Part shown: piece by piece, positions 18,779-28,029 of the stretch | How positions within the stretch are numbered: position 1 is the stretch's first letter | Layout of the letters: each line of letters begins with the position of its first letter | From: Clostridium grantii DSM 8605 | GTDB taxonomy: Bacteria; Bacillota; Clostridia; Clostridiales; Clostridiaceae | Length of the DNA stretch: 64,000 nucleotides | Reading direction: 5' to 3' | Assembly: GCF_900129965.1 (NCBI RefSeq) | Contig: NZ_FQXM01000002.1 | Coordinates: 398,340 to 462,339 of the forward strand | Notes under the pieces: generated by a model | What the model was told of the DNA's origin: nothing | The model's database searches: none | The model's input: only the letters and a program-made list of their open reading frames with translations | Position numbers and translations under genes: made by a program

Positions 18779-18915
18779 ATGATGGAATAAATGGTGCAAG
18801 AGAGTTTGCTAAAAAGATGATGTGTAAATAATAAAACAATGTTTATGATTTCTAAGAAATGGTATATAATAATGTTAAGAAAAAAATATTAAGAATCATT
18901 GAAGGAAAATAATAA

Positions 18916-19353
18916 TTGAGTGGTATATTAGAAAAACATAATGAATCCATAAATTTAACATACAATTATACCTATAGAATGTTGGTTCATCTGAAAAACA
19001 TAAAAGAAAATTTTAACAAATTAGATAATCCGGATGATATAACAATTGAAGTATATAGAGATTCTATTATTAAAAAATATGAAACATTAGAAGACTTGAC
19101 ATGGAAGTTACTATCTAAGATATTCAAAGCATCTGGATTAGAGATAAATAATCCTAGAGGGTGTTATAAGCAAGCTTTTAAAGAAAATCTTATAGATGAT
19201 ATAAGTATGTGGAATGACATTTTGCTATCAAGAAATAGTAATTCTCACATTTATAATGAAGAAGATTATGAAGACATAAAAGATAAAATTTTAGATGAGT
19301 ATATTGATGCTATAGAAAAATTATTAAGAAATATTTCTGAAAAAGTGATGTGA
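18916..19353 (+). CDS. HEPN-domain protein (HepT / nucleotidyltransferase substrate-binding family)
   Basis: A 145-residue all-helical protein, partner of the nucleotidyltransferase that follows 4 bases later. The HEPN RNase-type motif R-x4-H-x-Y is visible as RNSNSHIY (R106, H111, Y113). In characterised HepT toxins Arg/His do RNA cleavage and the Tyr is the site that the antitoxin modifies with AMP. A TTG start is used, 8 bases after GAAGGA. The size and partner fit the HI0074/HepT group. Toxin activity is inferred. Confidence 0.82.
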   Translation: MSGILEKHNESINLTYNYTYRMLVHLKNIKENFNKLDNPDDITIEVYRDSIIKKYETLEDLTWKLLSKIFKASGLEINNPRGCYKQAFKENLIDDISMWNDILLSRNSNSHIYNEEDYEDIKDKILDEYIDAIEKLLRNISEKVM

Positions 19354-19357
19354 TTAT

Positions 19358-19648
19358 ATGTATGGCATAAATGAGAAAGTATATAAAAACTTAATTAATT
19401 ACTTTACAAATAATACTGAAATTAAAAAAGTGATTTTATTTGGTTCTAGAGCTAAGGGAATGGCTAACTTTAATTCAGATATAGATTTATGCGTAAATTA
19501 TTTAGGGGTAAATAAAGGAAGTATTGTAGAAGATATTGATGAATTAATAGGTATTTACTCCTGTGATATTGTTTTTGAAAATTCTTTAAATGAAGAGATC
19601 AGAAATCAAATTGATAGTCATGGGGTTGAAATTTATAAAAAAGTATAG
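19358..19648 (+). CDS. MNT-domain minimal nucleotidyltransferase (MntA-like antitoxin)
   Basis: A 96-residue nucleotidyltransferase with the motif GS-x10-DxD: G29, S30, D41 and D43 in FGSRAKGMANFNSDIDL. This is the signature of MntA-type proteins that adenylylate and silence a HEPN toxin. It lies 4 bases after the HEPN gene, in the toxin-first order common for this pair. A terminator follows at 19669. An alternative reading is the older label of HI0073-like nucleotidyltransferase of unknown substrate. Confidence 0.85.
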   Translation: MYGINEKVYKNLINYFTNNTEIKKVILFGSRAKGMANFNSDIDLCVNYLGVNKGSIVEDIDELIGIYSCDIVFENSLNEEIRNQIDSHGVEIYKKV

Positions 19649-19668
19649 GAAGTTTAGTAGAAGAACCT

Positions 19669-19714
19669 ATGCTTACTAGGAAACTTTTAACAATCTTTCT
19701 AGTAAGCATTTTCT
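19669..19714 (+). terminator. Terminator after the HEPN/MNT pair
   Basis: Perfect 11-base stem ATGCTTACTAG (19669-19679) with 19699-19709, followed by TTTCT. Confidence 0.7.
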
Positions 19715-19841
19715 ATTCAAAACATTATTGTTTTTTTTGAATAAAAAAGGTAATAAGAATTTCCTATAGTATAGCAATAAGAGATTATGGCAATACAAAA
19801 AAACTTATAGGATTTTAAGTTTTCGAAAGGAGCAAACTTGA

Positions 19842-21113
19842 ATGAATGAAGTAACTTTTAATACGCAATTCCAAGAATTAACCTATGCATATGAGGAAAT
19901 ATGGTGGAGTACCAATAAGCAATTTCCTAAATTAGATAATAGAACAAGCTTTTGGGATAAAAAACGTAAAGAATTTTCAACGGATAGATTTATTGAGGAT
20001 TTTCTTAAGAATATTAAGAGTTTTCCTGAAAATCAGCAGGAAAAATTTAAGTGGAGAATTGAATTTCAAAAGTTATTAAATAAGTTTATTCTAGAGATTG
20101 GTATAATCAGTGAAAATGATAAAGAAATTCTTTTAAATAAGGATTTAATAAAAAGTACACAAGATTTTATAAATGAATCAAAACTATTTAATGAAAAAAT
20201 GCCTATGGAAGATATCGGACAAGCACTAAGGAATTTATGGATTATAAACATATCTCAGTTACTACTCTCTAAAAAACCAGAAATTAGCCCTTCTATCTTT
20301 GGGTATAGTATGTTATATCCTTACACTGATAATTATCTAGATGACATAAGTATTTCTTTGGAAAATAAGAAAGAGTTTAATAATAAACTAGCAAGAAGAT
20401 TAAAGGGAGAATTAATAAAAGTAAACAATGACCATGAAAAACAGGTTTTTGCTTTGGTTTCCATGATAGAAAGCCAGTATGATAGAAATGAATATTCAAG
20501 TATTTTTCATAGCTTAGCTATGATCCATAATGCTCAAAGAGAAAGTGTTAAGCAGCAACATAAAAAATCAACTCCTTATGAAACAGATATTTTAGGTATA
20601 AGTTTAAAAAAAGGAGGGGCTTCAGTTTTAACAGATGCTTATTTAATAAATGGGGAATTAAATGATAAATGCAAAGAATTTTTCTTTGGTTATGGATTTT
20701 TACTTCAGCTTTGTGATGATTTACAAGATGCCAAGGAAGATTTGAAAAATGGAAATATGACAATGTTTTCTCAAATTGCTACAAAATATCCACTAGATAA
20801 TATTACAAATGGATTAATTAATTTCATTTTTGATTTACTCAATAATGAGACCTGTTTTAAGTGTGAAAATCTTGAACAATTAAAAACCTTAATACGAAAA
20901 AATTGTAGTCTACTTACTTACTTTGCTATAGCAAGAAATAAATCTTTCTATAGTACCTACTATTATAAAAACATAAAAGCCTATTTCCCTTATACGGATA
21001 GATATATGAATAATCTAGGGAAAAAAATGAAGAATAAGTTCTCAAAACTTGAAGAAAGTTATAATGGTACAAAAGTGGAAGATATACTGCTGTATGCTTT
21101 GGACTATAATTAA
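19842..21113 (+). CDS. Class I isoprenoid-synthase-like protein (prenyltransferase/terpene-synthase fold)
   Basis: A 423-residue, mostly helical protein with two Asp-rich motifs at the spacing of class I isoprenoid synthases: YTDNYLDD (D163 to D168) and LCDDLQDAKED (D292 to D296). These would bind Mg-diphosphate. KKGGASVLTDAYLI before the second motif resembles the family's LKTGGL helix. It is longer than ordinary polyprenyl synthases (about 300) because of an N-terminal region of about 130 residues without a recognised domain. The gene is alone, with its own ribosome site AAAGGAG and no neighbouring terpene genes. Substrate and product cannot be predicted. Confidence 0.7.
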   Translation: MNEVTFNTQFQELTYAYEEIWWSTNKQFPKLDNRTSFWDKKRKEFSTDRFIEDFLKNIKSFPENQQEKFKWRIEFQKLLNKFILEIGIISENDKEILLNKDLIKSTQDFINESKLFNEKMPMEDIGQALRNLWIINISQLLLSKKPEISPSIFGYSMLYPYTDNYLDDISISLENKKEFNNKLARRLKGELIKVNNDHEKQVFALVSMIESQYDRNEYSSIFHSLAMIHNAQRESVKQQHKKSTPYETDILGISLKKGGASVLTDAYLINGELNDKCKEFFFGYGFLLQLCDDLQDAKEDLKNGNMTMFSQIATKYPLDNITNGLINFIFDLLNNETCFKCENLEQLKTLIRKNCSLLTYFAIARNKSFYSTYYYKNIKAYFPYTDRYMNNLGKKMKNKFSKLEESYNGTKVEDILLYALDYN

Positions 21114-21229
21114 GTGAAAATTTTTTAGAAGTTGTAATTCTTTTGTCGTCCAAATTGTATAAATTTATGATAATATAAATATTAAGAATTCAATGGTATA
21201 ATATCCTATAATGTTGAAAGGATATAAAT

Positions 21230-22510
21230 ATGAAAAGTGGAGAAGTTCAAATTTTAACTGGATTAGATGCAGAAACTATAAAATTTTATGAAAGTGAAAA
21301 GCTTATTTGTATTAAACGAGATAATGATTCTAATGAAATATATGATGATGAAACAATTAATCAAATAAAATCAATTAAATTATTATTTAAACTTCAAATT
21401 CCAATTTCGAAAATTAAAGATTGGTCTCAAGGAATTATAAATTTAGAAAGTCTTTTGAAAGAAAAATTAAAGGAAATTGATAAACATGAAGTGGTTATTT
21501 CAAACAAAAAAGAAGCATATAAAGGAATTATTAAAGAATTAAAAAAGAATGGAAAAACTGATGTAGACGTTTTTTTAGAGATTGTAGAGATTTTTCAAAG
21601 TGAAGAATATTTGGATTTCAATAATGAATTGAAAGATATATTACAGCCCTCATTAACAATTCAGATTCTTAATACCTTGATCCTTTCAGGGCCATTATTC
21701 TGGCTTTGGATTAATTTAAGTGGTCATAAGTATGAGTTTATTGTAGAAAATATTATTATTTCTTTGATTTGCACTGTTTTGTTAACGCTTTGTTGGAAGA
21801 GTTATTTTCAAAAGAAAAAGAATAATAAAAATGAGAATATAGGATGTTTGCTTTCGTTTTTGGGACTTATAGGAGCTCTTTTTTTAACTATATGGAGTTT
21901 TATATTTATAAGTCAACTTCAAGAAAAAATATTTGTACCAGATGAATATTTGCTTTATATGTTTAAGCCACCATATTCATATATGATTTTCTTTTTTGAA
22001 ATTGAACTTATTATTTTTATTATATATATAATCAATAAAATTAATAAAAGTAGTGAGTGGAAATGGGCAGTAAGTATATTTAATATATTTAAAAAGAAAG
22101 TATTAATTATAGTAGTAGCTAATATTTTTCTTATTTATGCATGCGTTACTGGAATAACAGTGGTTACAAAGAATAGAATTGTGGATTATAGTTTTTACAA
22201 ACCATCAGGTGTAATATATTCATATAATGATATTGTAAAAGTTGAAACTGGATTTAAAGGAAAATTTTTAGGAAGATTTCGTAAAAATGCTGGGGAATTT
22301 TATTATATTGTAAATTTTACTAATGGAAGTAAAGTTAATTTATATCAAGGGAATAGTTCATTAGAAGATACTTACTTAGAATTAGAAATTATAGATGATT
22401 TAATAATGAAAACTTCTGCAGAAAAAATAGCATCTCCAGAAAATAGTGAGTATTGTGATCTAGATCAAAGGTATATTGATAGATTTTTAAGGATTGTATC
22501 AAATAGATAA
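21230..22510 (+). CDS. MerR-type regulator fused to a multi-pass membrane region
   Basis: A 426-residue protein. Residues 1-70 are a MerR helix-turn-helix (GEVQILTGLDAETIKFYESE, then a recognition wing), and 80-110 a charged helix. About five hydrophobic segments follow between residues 145 and 308. The last 120 residues are soluble and rich in beta-type sequence, possibly a PH-like sensor facing the cytoplasm. TATAAT-like boxes and AAAGG lie upstream. It is a membrane-tethered regulator by inference, with unknown targets. Confidence 0.7.
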   Translation: MKSGEVQILTGLDAETIKFYESEKLICIKRDNDSNEIYDDETINQIKSIKLLFKLQIPISKIKDWSQGIINLESLLKEKLKEIDKHEVVISNKKEAYKGIIKELKKNGKTDVDVFLEIVEIFQSEEYLDFNNELKDILQPSLTIQILNTLILSGPLFWLWINLSGHKYEFIVENIIISLICTVLLTLCWKSYFQKKKNNKNENIGCLLSFLGLIGALFLTIWSFIFISQLQEKIFVPDEYLLYMFKPPYSYMIFFFEIELIIFIIYIINKINKSSEWKWAVSIFNIFKKKVLIIVVANIFLIYACVTGITVVTKNRIVDYSFYKPSGVIYSYNDIVKVETGFKGKFLGRFRKNAGEFYYIVNFTNGSKVNLYQGNSSLEDTYLELEIIDDLIMKTSAEKIASPENSEYCDLDQRYIDRFLRIVSNR

Positions 22511-22526
22511 AAAGTATTGAATTATT

Positions 22527-22554
22527 AGGAGGCGGCATGGAAACCGCCCCTACA
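22527..22554. repeat. GC-rich REP-like palindrome
   Basis: GGCGG (22531-22535) and CCGCC (22544-22548) flank an 8-base loop inside an otherwise very AT-rich gap. The tract reads aggaggcggcatggaaaccg then cccctaca. It looks like a dispersed extragenic palindromic element, but no second copy is in the window. Confidence 0.4.
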
Positions 22555-22579
22555 GTTTTATATTACGGAGGAGCATACT

Positions 22580-23128
22580 ATGCAGAATAATAATCTAGAA
22601 AAAATAAAATCAAGTTATACAATTAGAGCGGTTCAATACACTGATGTAGAGGATATTTATAATCTTAGAATAATGGATGGGGTTCGTGAAAATACCATGA
22701 GTTTATTTTCACAGACAATGGATAAAACAGAGAATTTTATAAAAAATCTATCATCTGATGATCATGTTATGGTAGCTGAAATTGAAGAAAATGGAGTTAA
22801 AAAAGTAATTGGTATTGCAGCACTGAATATTATGAAATCACCTCGTGCTAGACATAGCGGATCTTTAGGAATAAGCATACATGCAGATTATCAAGGGATA
22901 GGAGTTGGTAAAGCACTTATGGGAAAACTCATTGATTTAGCGGATAACTGGTTGATGCTAGTAAGAATAGAATTAGGAGTTTTTACAGATAATATGGCAG
23001 CAATTAAATTATATGAACACTTTGGATTTGTTAAAGAAGGAGAAAAGAAATATGCACTTATAAGAAATGGGAAATACGAAAATGAATATTTGATGGCTAG
23101 ATATAATGATAAGCTTTTATTGAGATAG
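22580..23128 (+). CDS. GNAT family N-acetyltransferase
   Basis: A 182-residue acetyltransferase. The acetyl-CoA-binding motif is SLGISIHADYQGIGVGKALM (Q-x-x-G-x-G/A), followed by a conserved C-terminal segment with NMAAIKLYEHFGFVKEGEKK. This is closest in form to the RimI/RimL-like group that acetylates small molecules or protein N-termini. GGAGG precedes the ATG. The substrate is unknown. The following membrane/zinc-ribbon gene starts 22 bases later and may be co-transcribed. Confidence 0.88.
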   Translation: MQNNNLEKIKSSYTIRAVQYTDVEDIYNLRIMDGVRENTMSLFSQTMDKTENFIKNLSSDDHVMVAEIEENGVKKVIGIAALNIMKSPRARHSGSLGISIHADYQGIGVGKALMGKLIDLADNWLMLVRIELGVFTDNMAAIKLYEHFGFVKEGEKKYALIRNGKYENEYLMARYNDKLLLR

Positions 23129-23150
23129 TACAAAGGAGAGTGGCAAAAAA

Positions 23151-23540
23151 ATGAAGTTTACAATATTAATTATGTATATTTGTATTATCTTTTTTTTAGA
23201 AAATAAATATGAGATAGTAAATAGATTTGAGAATAAGGAAAATACTAGATTTAAAAAAATAATTAATTATATGTGTTTAATAGCTATTATATTATTTTTG
23301 CTTGTTCATTTATTATTGCCTAAACTTAATGTTCATGGAATTAAAAATACTTATATTGAGTCAATACTTAGTTTCCCTATTTTTCTAAGATATTATATTC
23401 ACATAAGAGTAAGAGAAATAAATAGAAATAAACAACAGCAAATAAAAAAAGAACCTATCCAGTTAAATTTTTGTTATTTCTGTGGCAGTGAATTAAATGG
23501 AAGTAATATTTGTCCAAGTTGTGGTAAAGTATTGGAATAA
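23151..23540 (+). CDS. Small membrane protein with C-terminal zinc ribbon
   Basis: A 129-residue protein that I do not recognise. The N-terminus (about residues 2-17) and residues 42-63 are hydrophobic segments, with a third short one near 72-82. The C-terminus has two CxxC knuckles (CYFCGS and CPSCGK, about 13 residues apart), a zinc-ribbon as found in many small Firmicutes membrane proteins. AAAGGAG lies before the ATG. It follows the GNAT gene closely. No function is proposed. Confidence 0.7.
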   Translation: MKFTILIMYICIIFFLENKYEIVNRFENKENTRFKKIINYMCLIAIILFLLVHLLLPKLNVHGIKNTYIESILSFPIFLRYYIHIRVREINRNKQQQIKKEPIQLNFCYFCGSELNGSNICPSCGKVLE

Positions 23541-23611
23541 AATAATAGCATAAAATATTAGTATATATTTCAAAAGTGTTATCTGGTAATGATACAAAAT
23601 TAGATTTAATT

Positions 23612-23642
23612 AAGAAGCCCTTTAAGCTGAAAAGGGCTTCTT
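23612..23642. terminator. Bidirectional terminator
   Basis: Perfect 12-base stem AAGAAGCCCTTT (23612-23623) with 23631-23642, ending in TTTT on the + side and flanked by A/T on the other. It serves the convergent zinc-ribbon and GltD-like genes. Confidence 0.8.
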
Positions 23643-23654
23643 TTAATAATATTT

Positions 23655-24896
23655 TTATTTTAATTTTTCCATAACATATTTATCTATAACATCTGCAACT
23701 TGCTTTGAAAGTCTTACTGCTTCTACCACAGTCTTAGCACCTGTAACCACATCACCAGAAGCAAAAACACCTTCTCGAGTTGTTTTACCTGTTTCATCAG
23801 TAGATACCAAGCCATTATTGCCTATAGCTATACCTTTTGTTGTTGTAACAATATTTGCCCTAGGGCCTTGACTAATTGAAATAATTACTGAATCTGCTTC
23901 AAATAGGTTTTCAGTATTTTCAACTGTGGTAAAATTTTCTGTGCCATACTCATCAATGGATTTAATAGTAGATGAATAAATAACTCCTTGATCAACTATT
24001 TCAATTGGGGTTTTAAATAGTTCAAATTTAACACCATCTATTTTAGCATATTCCACTTCATGTTTTTCAGCAGTTATATCTTCCATTCCACCTCTATATA
24101 GTATGTAAACTTCACGAACGCCTTTTCTTAGTGCAGTTCTAGCTACATCAATAGCTACATTTCCTGCACCAATAATACAAAGTTTATCACCTAAAGTATA
24201 AACATCTGGATTTTTAAGATAATCAATTGCATAATGAACATGGCCAAGACTTTCTCCTTTTATGCCAAGAGATTTAGGTTTCCATACACCTGTCCCTATA
24301 AAAACAGCTTTATAACCATCCCTAAATAAATCATCAATTGTTAGCACTGGTCCTATTAATGTATTTGGTCTTATTTTTATACCAAGTTCTAGCATTTTAT
24401 CTTTTAATCTAACTAAAATAGCTTTTGGAAGTCTAAATTCTGGAATACCATACATAAGTACTCCTCCAATTCTATCATGAGCCTCAAAAATAGTTATATC
24501 ATATCCTCTAGAAGCTAGAATAAATGCTATTGTTATACCAGCGGGGCCAGAACCTATAATAGCAATCTTTTTTTCGCGATTTTTTTCACAAGAAGACTCA
24601 ACAAATTTAAGATAATAATCGGAAATGTAGTTTTCTATGGAACTTATATTAACTGAATCCCCTTTAATTCCTAGAACACAATTACCTTCACACTGTCTTT
24701 CATGGGGACAAACTAAGGAACAAATTAAAGTTAATGGATTATTATCGAACAACATTTTACCAGCATTTAATATGTCTTTATCCAAAAACATTTGTATCAT
24801 TTCCTTGATATTAGTGTTTACTGGACACCCTTTCTGGCATCTAGGAACTTTACATTTTAAGCATCGATTTGCTTCGCTAACTAAATTATTTTGCAT
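23655..24896 (-). CDS. GltD-like NAD(P)-dependent iron-sulfur flavoprotein
   Basis: A 413-residue protein of the glutamate-synthase small-subunit family. Cysteines for iron-sulfur centres are at C12, C15, C20 and C24 (CLKCKVPRCQKGC), with more in CSLVCPHERQCEGNC. The FAD Rossmann motif is IIGSGPAGITIAFILAS near 115, and the NAD(P) motif IIGAGNVAIDVARTALRKG lies near 235. No glutamate-synthase large subunit is nearby, so it is a stand-alone reductase, as is common in clostridia (annotated gltA or sudA-like). I start at ATG 24896 behind GGAGG rather than at 24929. Confidence 0.88.
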   Translation of the reverse strand: MQNNLVSEANRCLKCKVPRCQKGCPVNTNIKEMIQMFLDKDILNAGKMLFDNNPLTLICSLVCPHERQCEGNCVLGIKGDSVNISSIENYISDYYLKFVESSCEKNREKKIAIIGSGPAGITIAFILASRGYDITIFEAHDRIGGVLMYGIPEFRLPKAILVRLKDKMLELGIKIRPNTLIGPVLTIDDLFRDGYKAVFIGTGVWKPKSLGIKGESLGHVHYAIDYLKNPDVYTLGDKLCIIGAGNVAIDVARTALRKGVREVYILYRGGMEDITAEKHEVEYAKIDGVKFELFKTPIEIVDQGVIYSSTIKSIDEYGTENFTTVENTENLFEADSVIISISQGPRANIVTTTKGIAIGNNGLVSTDETGKTTREGVFASGDVVTGAKTVVEAVRLSKQVADVIDKYVMEKLK

Positions 24897-25353
24897 TACC
24901 ACACCTCCGTAAATTCTTAGAATAATCAATATAGCTACTTGCTTGATATAATATCATATAATTACATTTATGTTCAATAATTGATTTATTATTAACAAAG
25001 ATAAAGAATAATATTCTTAATTGTATAAGGCGCTGTATATACTTTAATTTATATAAAAAAATTCCAACAACAAGAGAAAAGGTTATCATTGTGAAATGGA
25101 AAATATATTGAAAATTATGACCAGTTTTTATTAATTAAAGAAAGAAAAAATATTTAAAAAGTAAGCTAAACAAAAAAAAATTTTTTTATAAAATTATTAG
25201 ATTTATATCAAAATGAGCTAAGTGTTAACAATGTTTCAGCTTGACAAAGAAAAAAATAGATATATAATAATATGTAATAGCAAATGGGGAAAATTAAGTT
25301 ATATAAGTAAAATATTACTTGATTCTTTTGTTTACAATCACAGGGGGGATAAT
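24897..25353. other. Intergenic region with opp leader
   Basis: A 457-base divergent gap, extremely AT-rich. It holds the opp promoter (25241-25268) and about 80 bases of leader. An open frame from 25222 to the oppA start has no ribosome site and I treat it as non-coding. No riboswitch fold was recognised. Confidence 0.5.
25241..25268 (+). promoter_or_regulatory. Promoter of the opp operon
   Basis: -35 TTGACA (25241-25246), 16-base spacer, -10 TATAAT (25263-25268), both perfect sigma-A boxes, about 85 bases before oppA. Confidence 0.7.
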
Positions 25354-27012
25354 ATGAAAAGCGTTAAAAAATTATTGGCTTTAGTAATGGCTCTTTCATT
25401 GACAGCTAGTTTAATGGCATGTGGCAATGGAAATAGTACAAACACTAATACCACTAAAACACCGGAAACAACAGCAGAAACAGGGAAAAATTTAAAAGTT
25501 CAATTTGATGTTGAAGTTGCATCAATGGATCCACAAATTGCAACAGATGGTACTTCATTTGAAGTTCTAGCGGCAGTAACAGAAGGATTATATTCTGTTG
25601 ACGAAGCAGGTTCTCCAATTATGGCAATGGCAGAAAGTGTTGATAAAAGTGAAGATGGATTAAATTACACAGTTACATTAAAAGATGCAAAATGGTCAAA
25701 TGGTACTGCAGTAACAGCAAATGACTTTGTATTTGCTTGGAGACGTCTTGTTGATCCAAATACAGCTAGTGAATATGCATTTATAGCTGGTATTGCTGGC
25801 ATTAAAAATGCTGATGAAATTGCAGCAGGAGAAAAAGGAATAGAAGAATTAGGAGTAACAGCTAAAGATGATAAAACTTTAGTAGTAGAATTATCACATC
25901 CTGTTACATTCTTTGAATCATTAATGTCATTTCCTTCTTTTTTACCAGTTAATGAAGAATTCTTCACAAAAAGTGGAGATAAATTTGCAACATCACCAGA
26001 TACTATTTTAAGCAATGGCCCATTTAAAATTAATTCTTATGAACCAGCAGCAACAACAATAGTATTAGAAAAAAATGCTGACTACTGGGATGCGGCAGCG
26101 GTTAAAATAGATGGTATACAATACCAAGTAATAAAAGAAGCACAACAAACAATGCTTGCATATCAAAATGGAGATTTAGATGTAGCAACACTTTCAGGAG
26201 AGCAAGTAGAACAATTTAAGGGAGATGCTGAATTTAATAATGTTATGGCAGGATATTTATGGTATATTTCTCCTAATCAAAAAATTCCAGGATTAGAGAA
26301 TGTAAATCTTCGTAAGGCGCTTGCTTTATCATATGATAAAAAAGCAATTGCGGATAACATATTAAAAGATGGTTCTATAGTAGCGGACTTTGCAGTTCCT
26401 TCATTACTTGCAACAGGACCAGATGGAAAAGATTATCGTGAAACTTCAGAAACTTATTTATCTACTGATAAAGCAAAAGCAGTTGAATATTTTAATAAAG
26501 CTAAAGAAGAATTAGGAAAAGATTCTTTTGAGTATACATTAATTGTAGAAGATACAGAGTCAGCTCAAAATGTAGCTCAATTTATTCAATCAGAAATTCA
26601 AACAACTCTTCCAGGTTTTAAAATCAATCTTGAAACAATGCCTAAGAAGAATAGAGTTGAGAGAATGCAAAATGGAGACTTTGAGGTTGGACTTACTCGT
26701 TGGGGACCAGACTACTCAGATCCAATGACTTATTTAGATATGTGGACTACAGACAGTCCAAACAACTATGGTTTTTGGTCAAATACTGATTATGATGCAA
26801 TAATTCAATCTGCTAAAGATGGTGATTTATCTTTAGACCCAGAAAAAAGATGGGAAGAATTGAAGAAAGCAGAAGCAATGGTAATGGATGAAGCAGTAAT
26901 TCTACCAGTATATCAAAAGGGTAGCGCAGTTATGATTAAAAGCGGCGTAGAAGGTATTGAGTTCCATTCTGTTGGGGTAAATAGAATTTTCAAGAATGTT
27001 ACTATAAAATAA
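25354..27012 (+). CDS. oppA: Oligopeptide ABC transporter substrate-binding lipoprotein
   Basis: A 552-residue extracytoplasmic receptor of the SBP_bac_5 family. The signal peptide ends in the lipobox SLMAC (lipid Cys at 23). Family marks are ASMDPQIATDGTSFEVLAAV, SNGTAVTANDFVFAWRRLVDP and RWGPDYSDPMTYLDMW. Start is the ATG 25354 behind AGGGGGG; the longer frame to 25222 has no ribosome site. It heads the oppABCDF operon and is separated from oppB by a strong hairpin that may keep its level high. Peptide preference is unknown. Confidence 0.94.
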   Translation: MKSVKKLLALVMALSLTASLMACGNGNSTNTNTTKTPETTAETGKNLKVQFDVEVASMDPQIATDGTSFEVLAAVTEGLYSVDEAGSPIMAMAESVDKSEDGLNYTVTLKDAKWSNGTAVTANDFVFAWRRLVDPNTASEYAFIAGIAGIKNADEIAAGEKGIEELGVTAKDDKTLVVELSHPVTFFESLMSFPSFLPVNEEFFTKSGDKFATSPDTILSNGPFKINSYEPAATTIVLEKNADYWDAAAVKIDGIQYQVIKEAQQTMLAYQNGDLDVATLSGEQVEQFKGDAEFNNVMAGYLWYISPNQKIPGLENVNLRKALALSYDKKAIADNILKDGSIVADFAVPSLLATGPDGKDYRETSETYLSTDKAKAVEYFNKAKEELGKDSFEYTLIVEDTESAQNVAQFIQSEIQTTLPGFKINLETMPKKNRVERMQNGDFEVGLTRWGPDYSDPMTYLDMWTTDSPNNYGFWSNTDYDAIIQSAKDGDLSLDPEKRWEELKKAEAMVMDEAVILPVYQKGSAVMIKSGVEGIEFHSVGVNRIFKNVTIK

Positions 27013-27031
27013 AATTTAGTATTCATTATTA

Positions 27032-27067
27032 AACATTACAGTGGTTAATTTTAACCACTGTAATGTT
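27032..27067 (+). other. Intercistronic stem-loop between oppA and oppB
   Basis: Perfect 17-base stem (27032-27048 with 27051-27067) and almost no loop. It has no following T-run, so it is more likely an mRNA-stabilising or partial-termination element that sets excess OppA over the membrane parts than a full terminator. Confidence 0.65.
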
Positions 27068-27087
27068 GGTTAAAGGAGCGGTTGCAT

Positions 27088-28029
27088 ATGAAAAAATACT
27101 TGCTTAAAAGAATAGCAATTTCTATAGCTACATTACTAGCAATTTTATTAATATTATTTTTAATGCTGGAGTTAATGCCAGGATCTCCCTTCAATGATGA
27201 AAAATTAACGGTGGATCAAGTTGCTTTGTTAAATGCAAAATATGGATTAAATCAGCCAGTATTTATAAGATTTCTAAATTATATAAAGAATATGCTTACA
27301 GGAGACTTTGGCGTTTCTTATACAATTTCTAAAAATACACCTATTGCTACTTTACTTACATCTAGATTGCCAATTTCATTAAGAATTGGAGGACAAGCTG
27401 TATTACTTGGAACATTAATAGGAATAATTTTGGGAATAGTAGCGGCTTTAAAACATAACACTATTTGGGATACTCTTACAACTGTAATTTCAGTTTTAGG
27501 TGTAAGTTTGCCTTCTTATGTATTTGCATTGGCATTATCTTATTATTTAGGATATAAATTATCTTGGTTTCCATTATTATATTCAGTAGACTCGCCTTTG
27601 AAATCTTCAGTGCTTCCTACAATAGCTTTATGCATGTTTACAATAGCTACAATAGCTCGTTTTACAAGAACAGAAATGTTAGAAGTGCTAGGTTCAGATT
27701 ATATGCTTTTGGCGGAAAGTAAAGGAATAAGTGGACTTCAATTAATTTTTCAATATCAATTAAGAAATGCATTAATTCCAATAATCACTGTTTTAGCACC
27801 ATTAATAGTTGGATTAATGACAGGAAGTTTAGTTATTGAAAAGATTTTTTCTATACCAGGAATAGGAAGTCTCTTGGTAACTGCAATTCAATCAAATGAC
27901 TACAACGTAATTGTAGCACTAGCATTTATTTATAGTGCTATGTATATAGGAATTATGCTTGTTGTGGATATATTATATGGAATTATTGATCCAAGAATAA
28001 GATTAGCAAAGGAGGACAACCATGAGTAA
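27088..28029 (+). CDS. oppB: Oligopeptide ABC transporter permease OppB
   Basis: A 313-residue permease with the typical N-terminal helix after MKKYLLKR, about six membrane segments, and the family loop MLEVLGSDYMLLAESKGIS before the EAA-type region. It pairs with OppC to form the pore for peptides delivered by OppA. ATG 27088 is chosen because AAAGGAG sits 10 bases before; the TTG at 27082 is too close. Its stop overlaps oppC by 8 bases. Confidence 0.95.
   Translation: MKKYLLKRIAISIATLLAILLILFLMLELMPGSPFNDEKLTVDQVALLNAKYGLNQPVFIRFLNYIKNMLTGDFGVSYTISKNTPIATLLTSRLPISLRIGGQAVLLGTLIGIILGIVAALKHNTIWDTLTTVISVLGVSLPSYVFALALSYYLGYKLSWFPLLYSVDSPLKSSVLPTIALCMFTIATIARFTRTEMLEVLGSDYMLLAESKGISGLQLIFQYQLRNALIPIITVLAPLIVGLMTGSLVIEKIFSIPGIGSLLVTAIQSNDYNVIVALAFIYSAMYIGIMLVVDILYGIIDPRIRLAKEDNHE

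Noticed and set aside
25222..25353. N-terminal extension of OppA by 44 residues
   Set aside because: The extension contains the promoter region and lacks a ribosome site; the lipoprotein signal begins cleanly at 25354.
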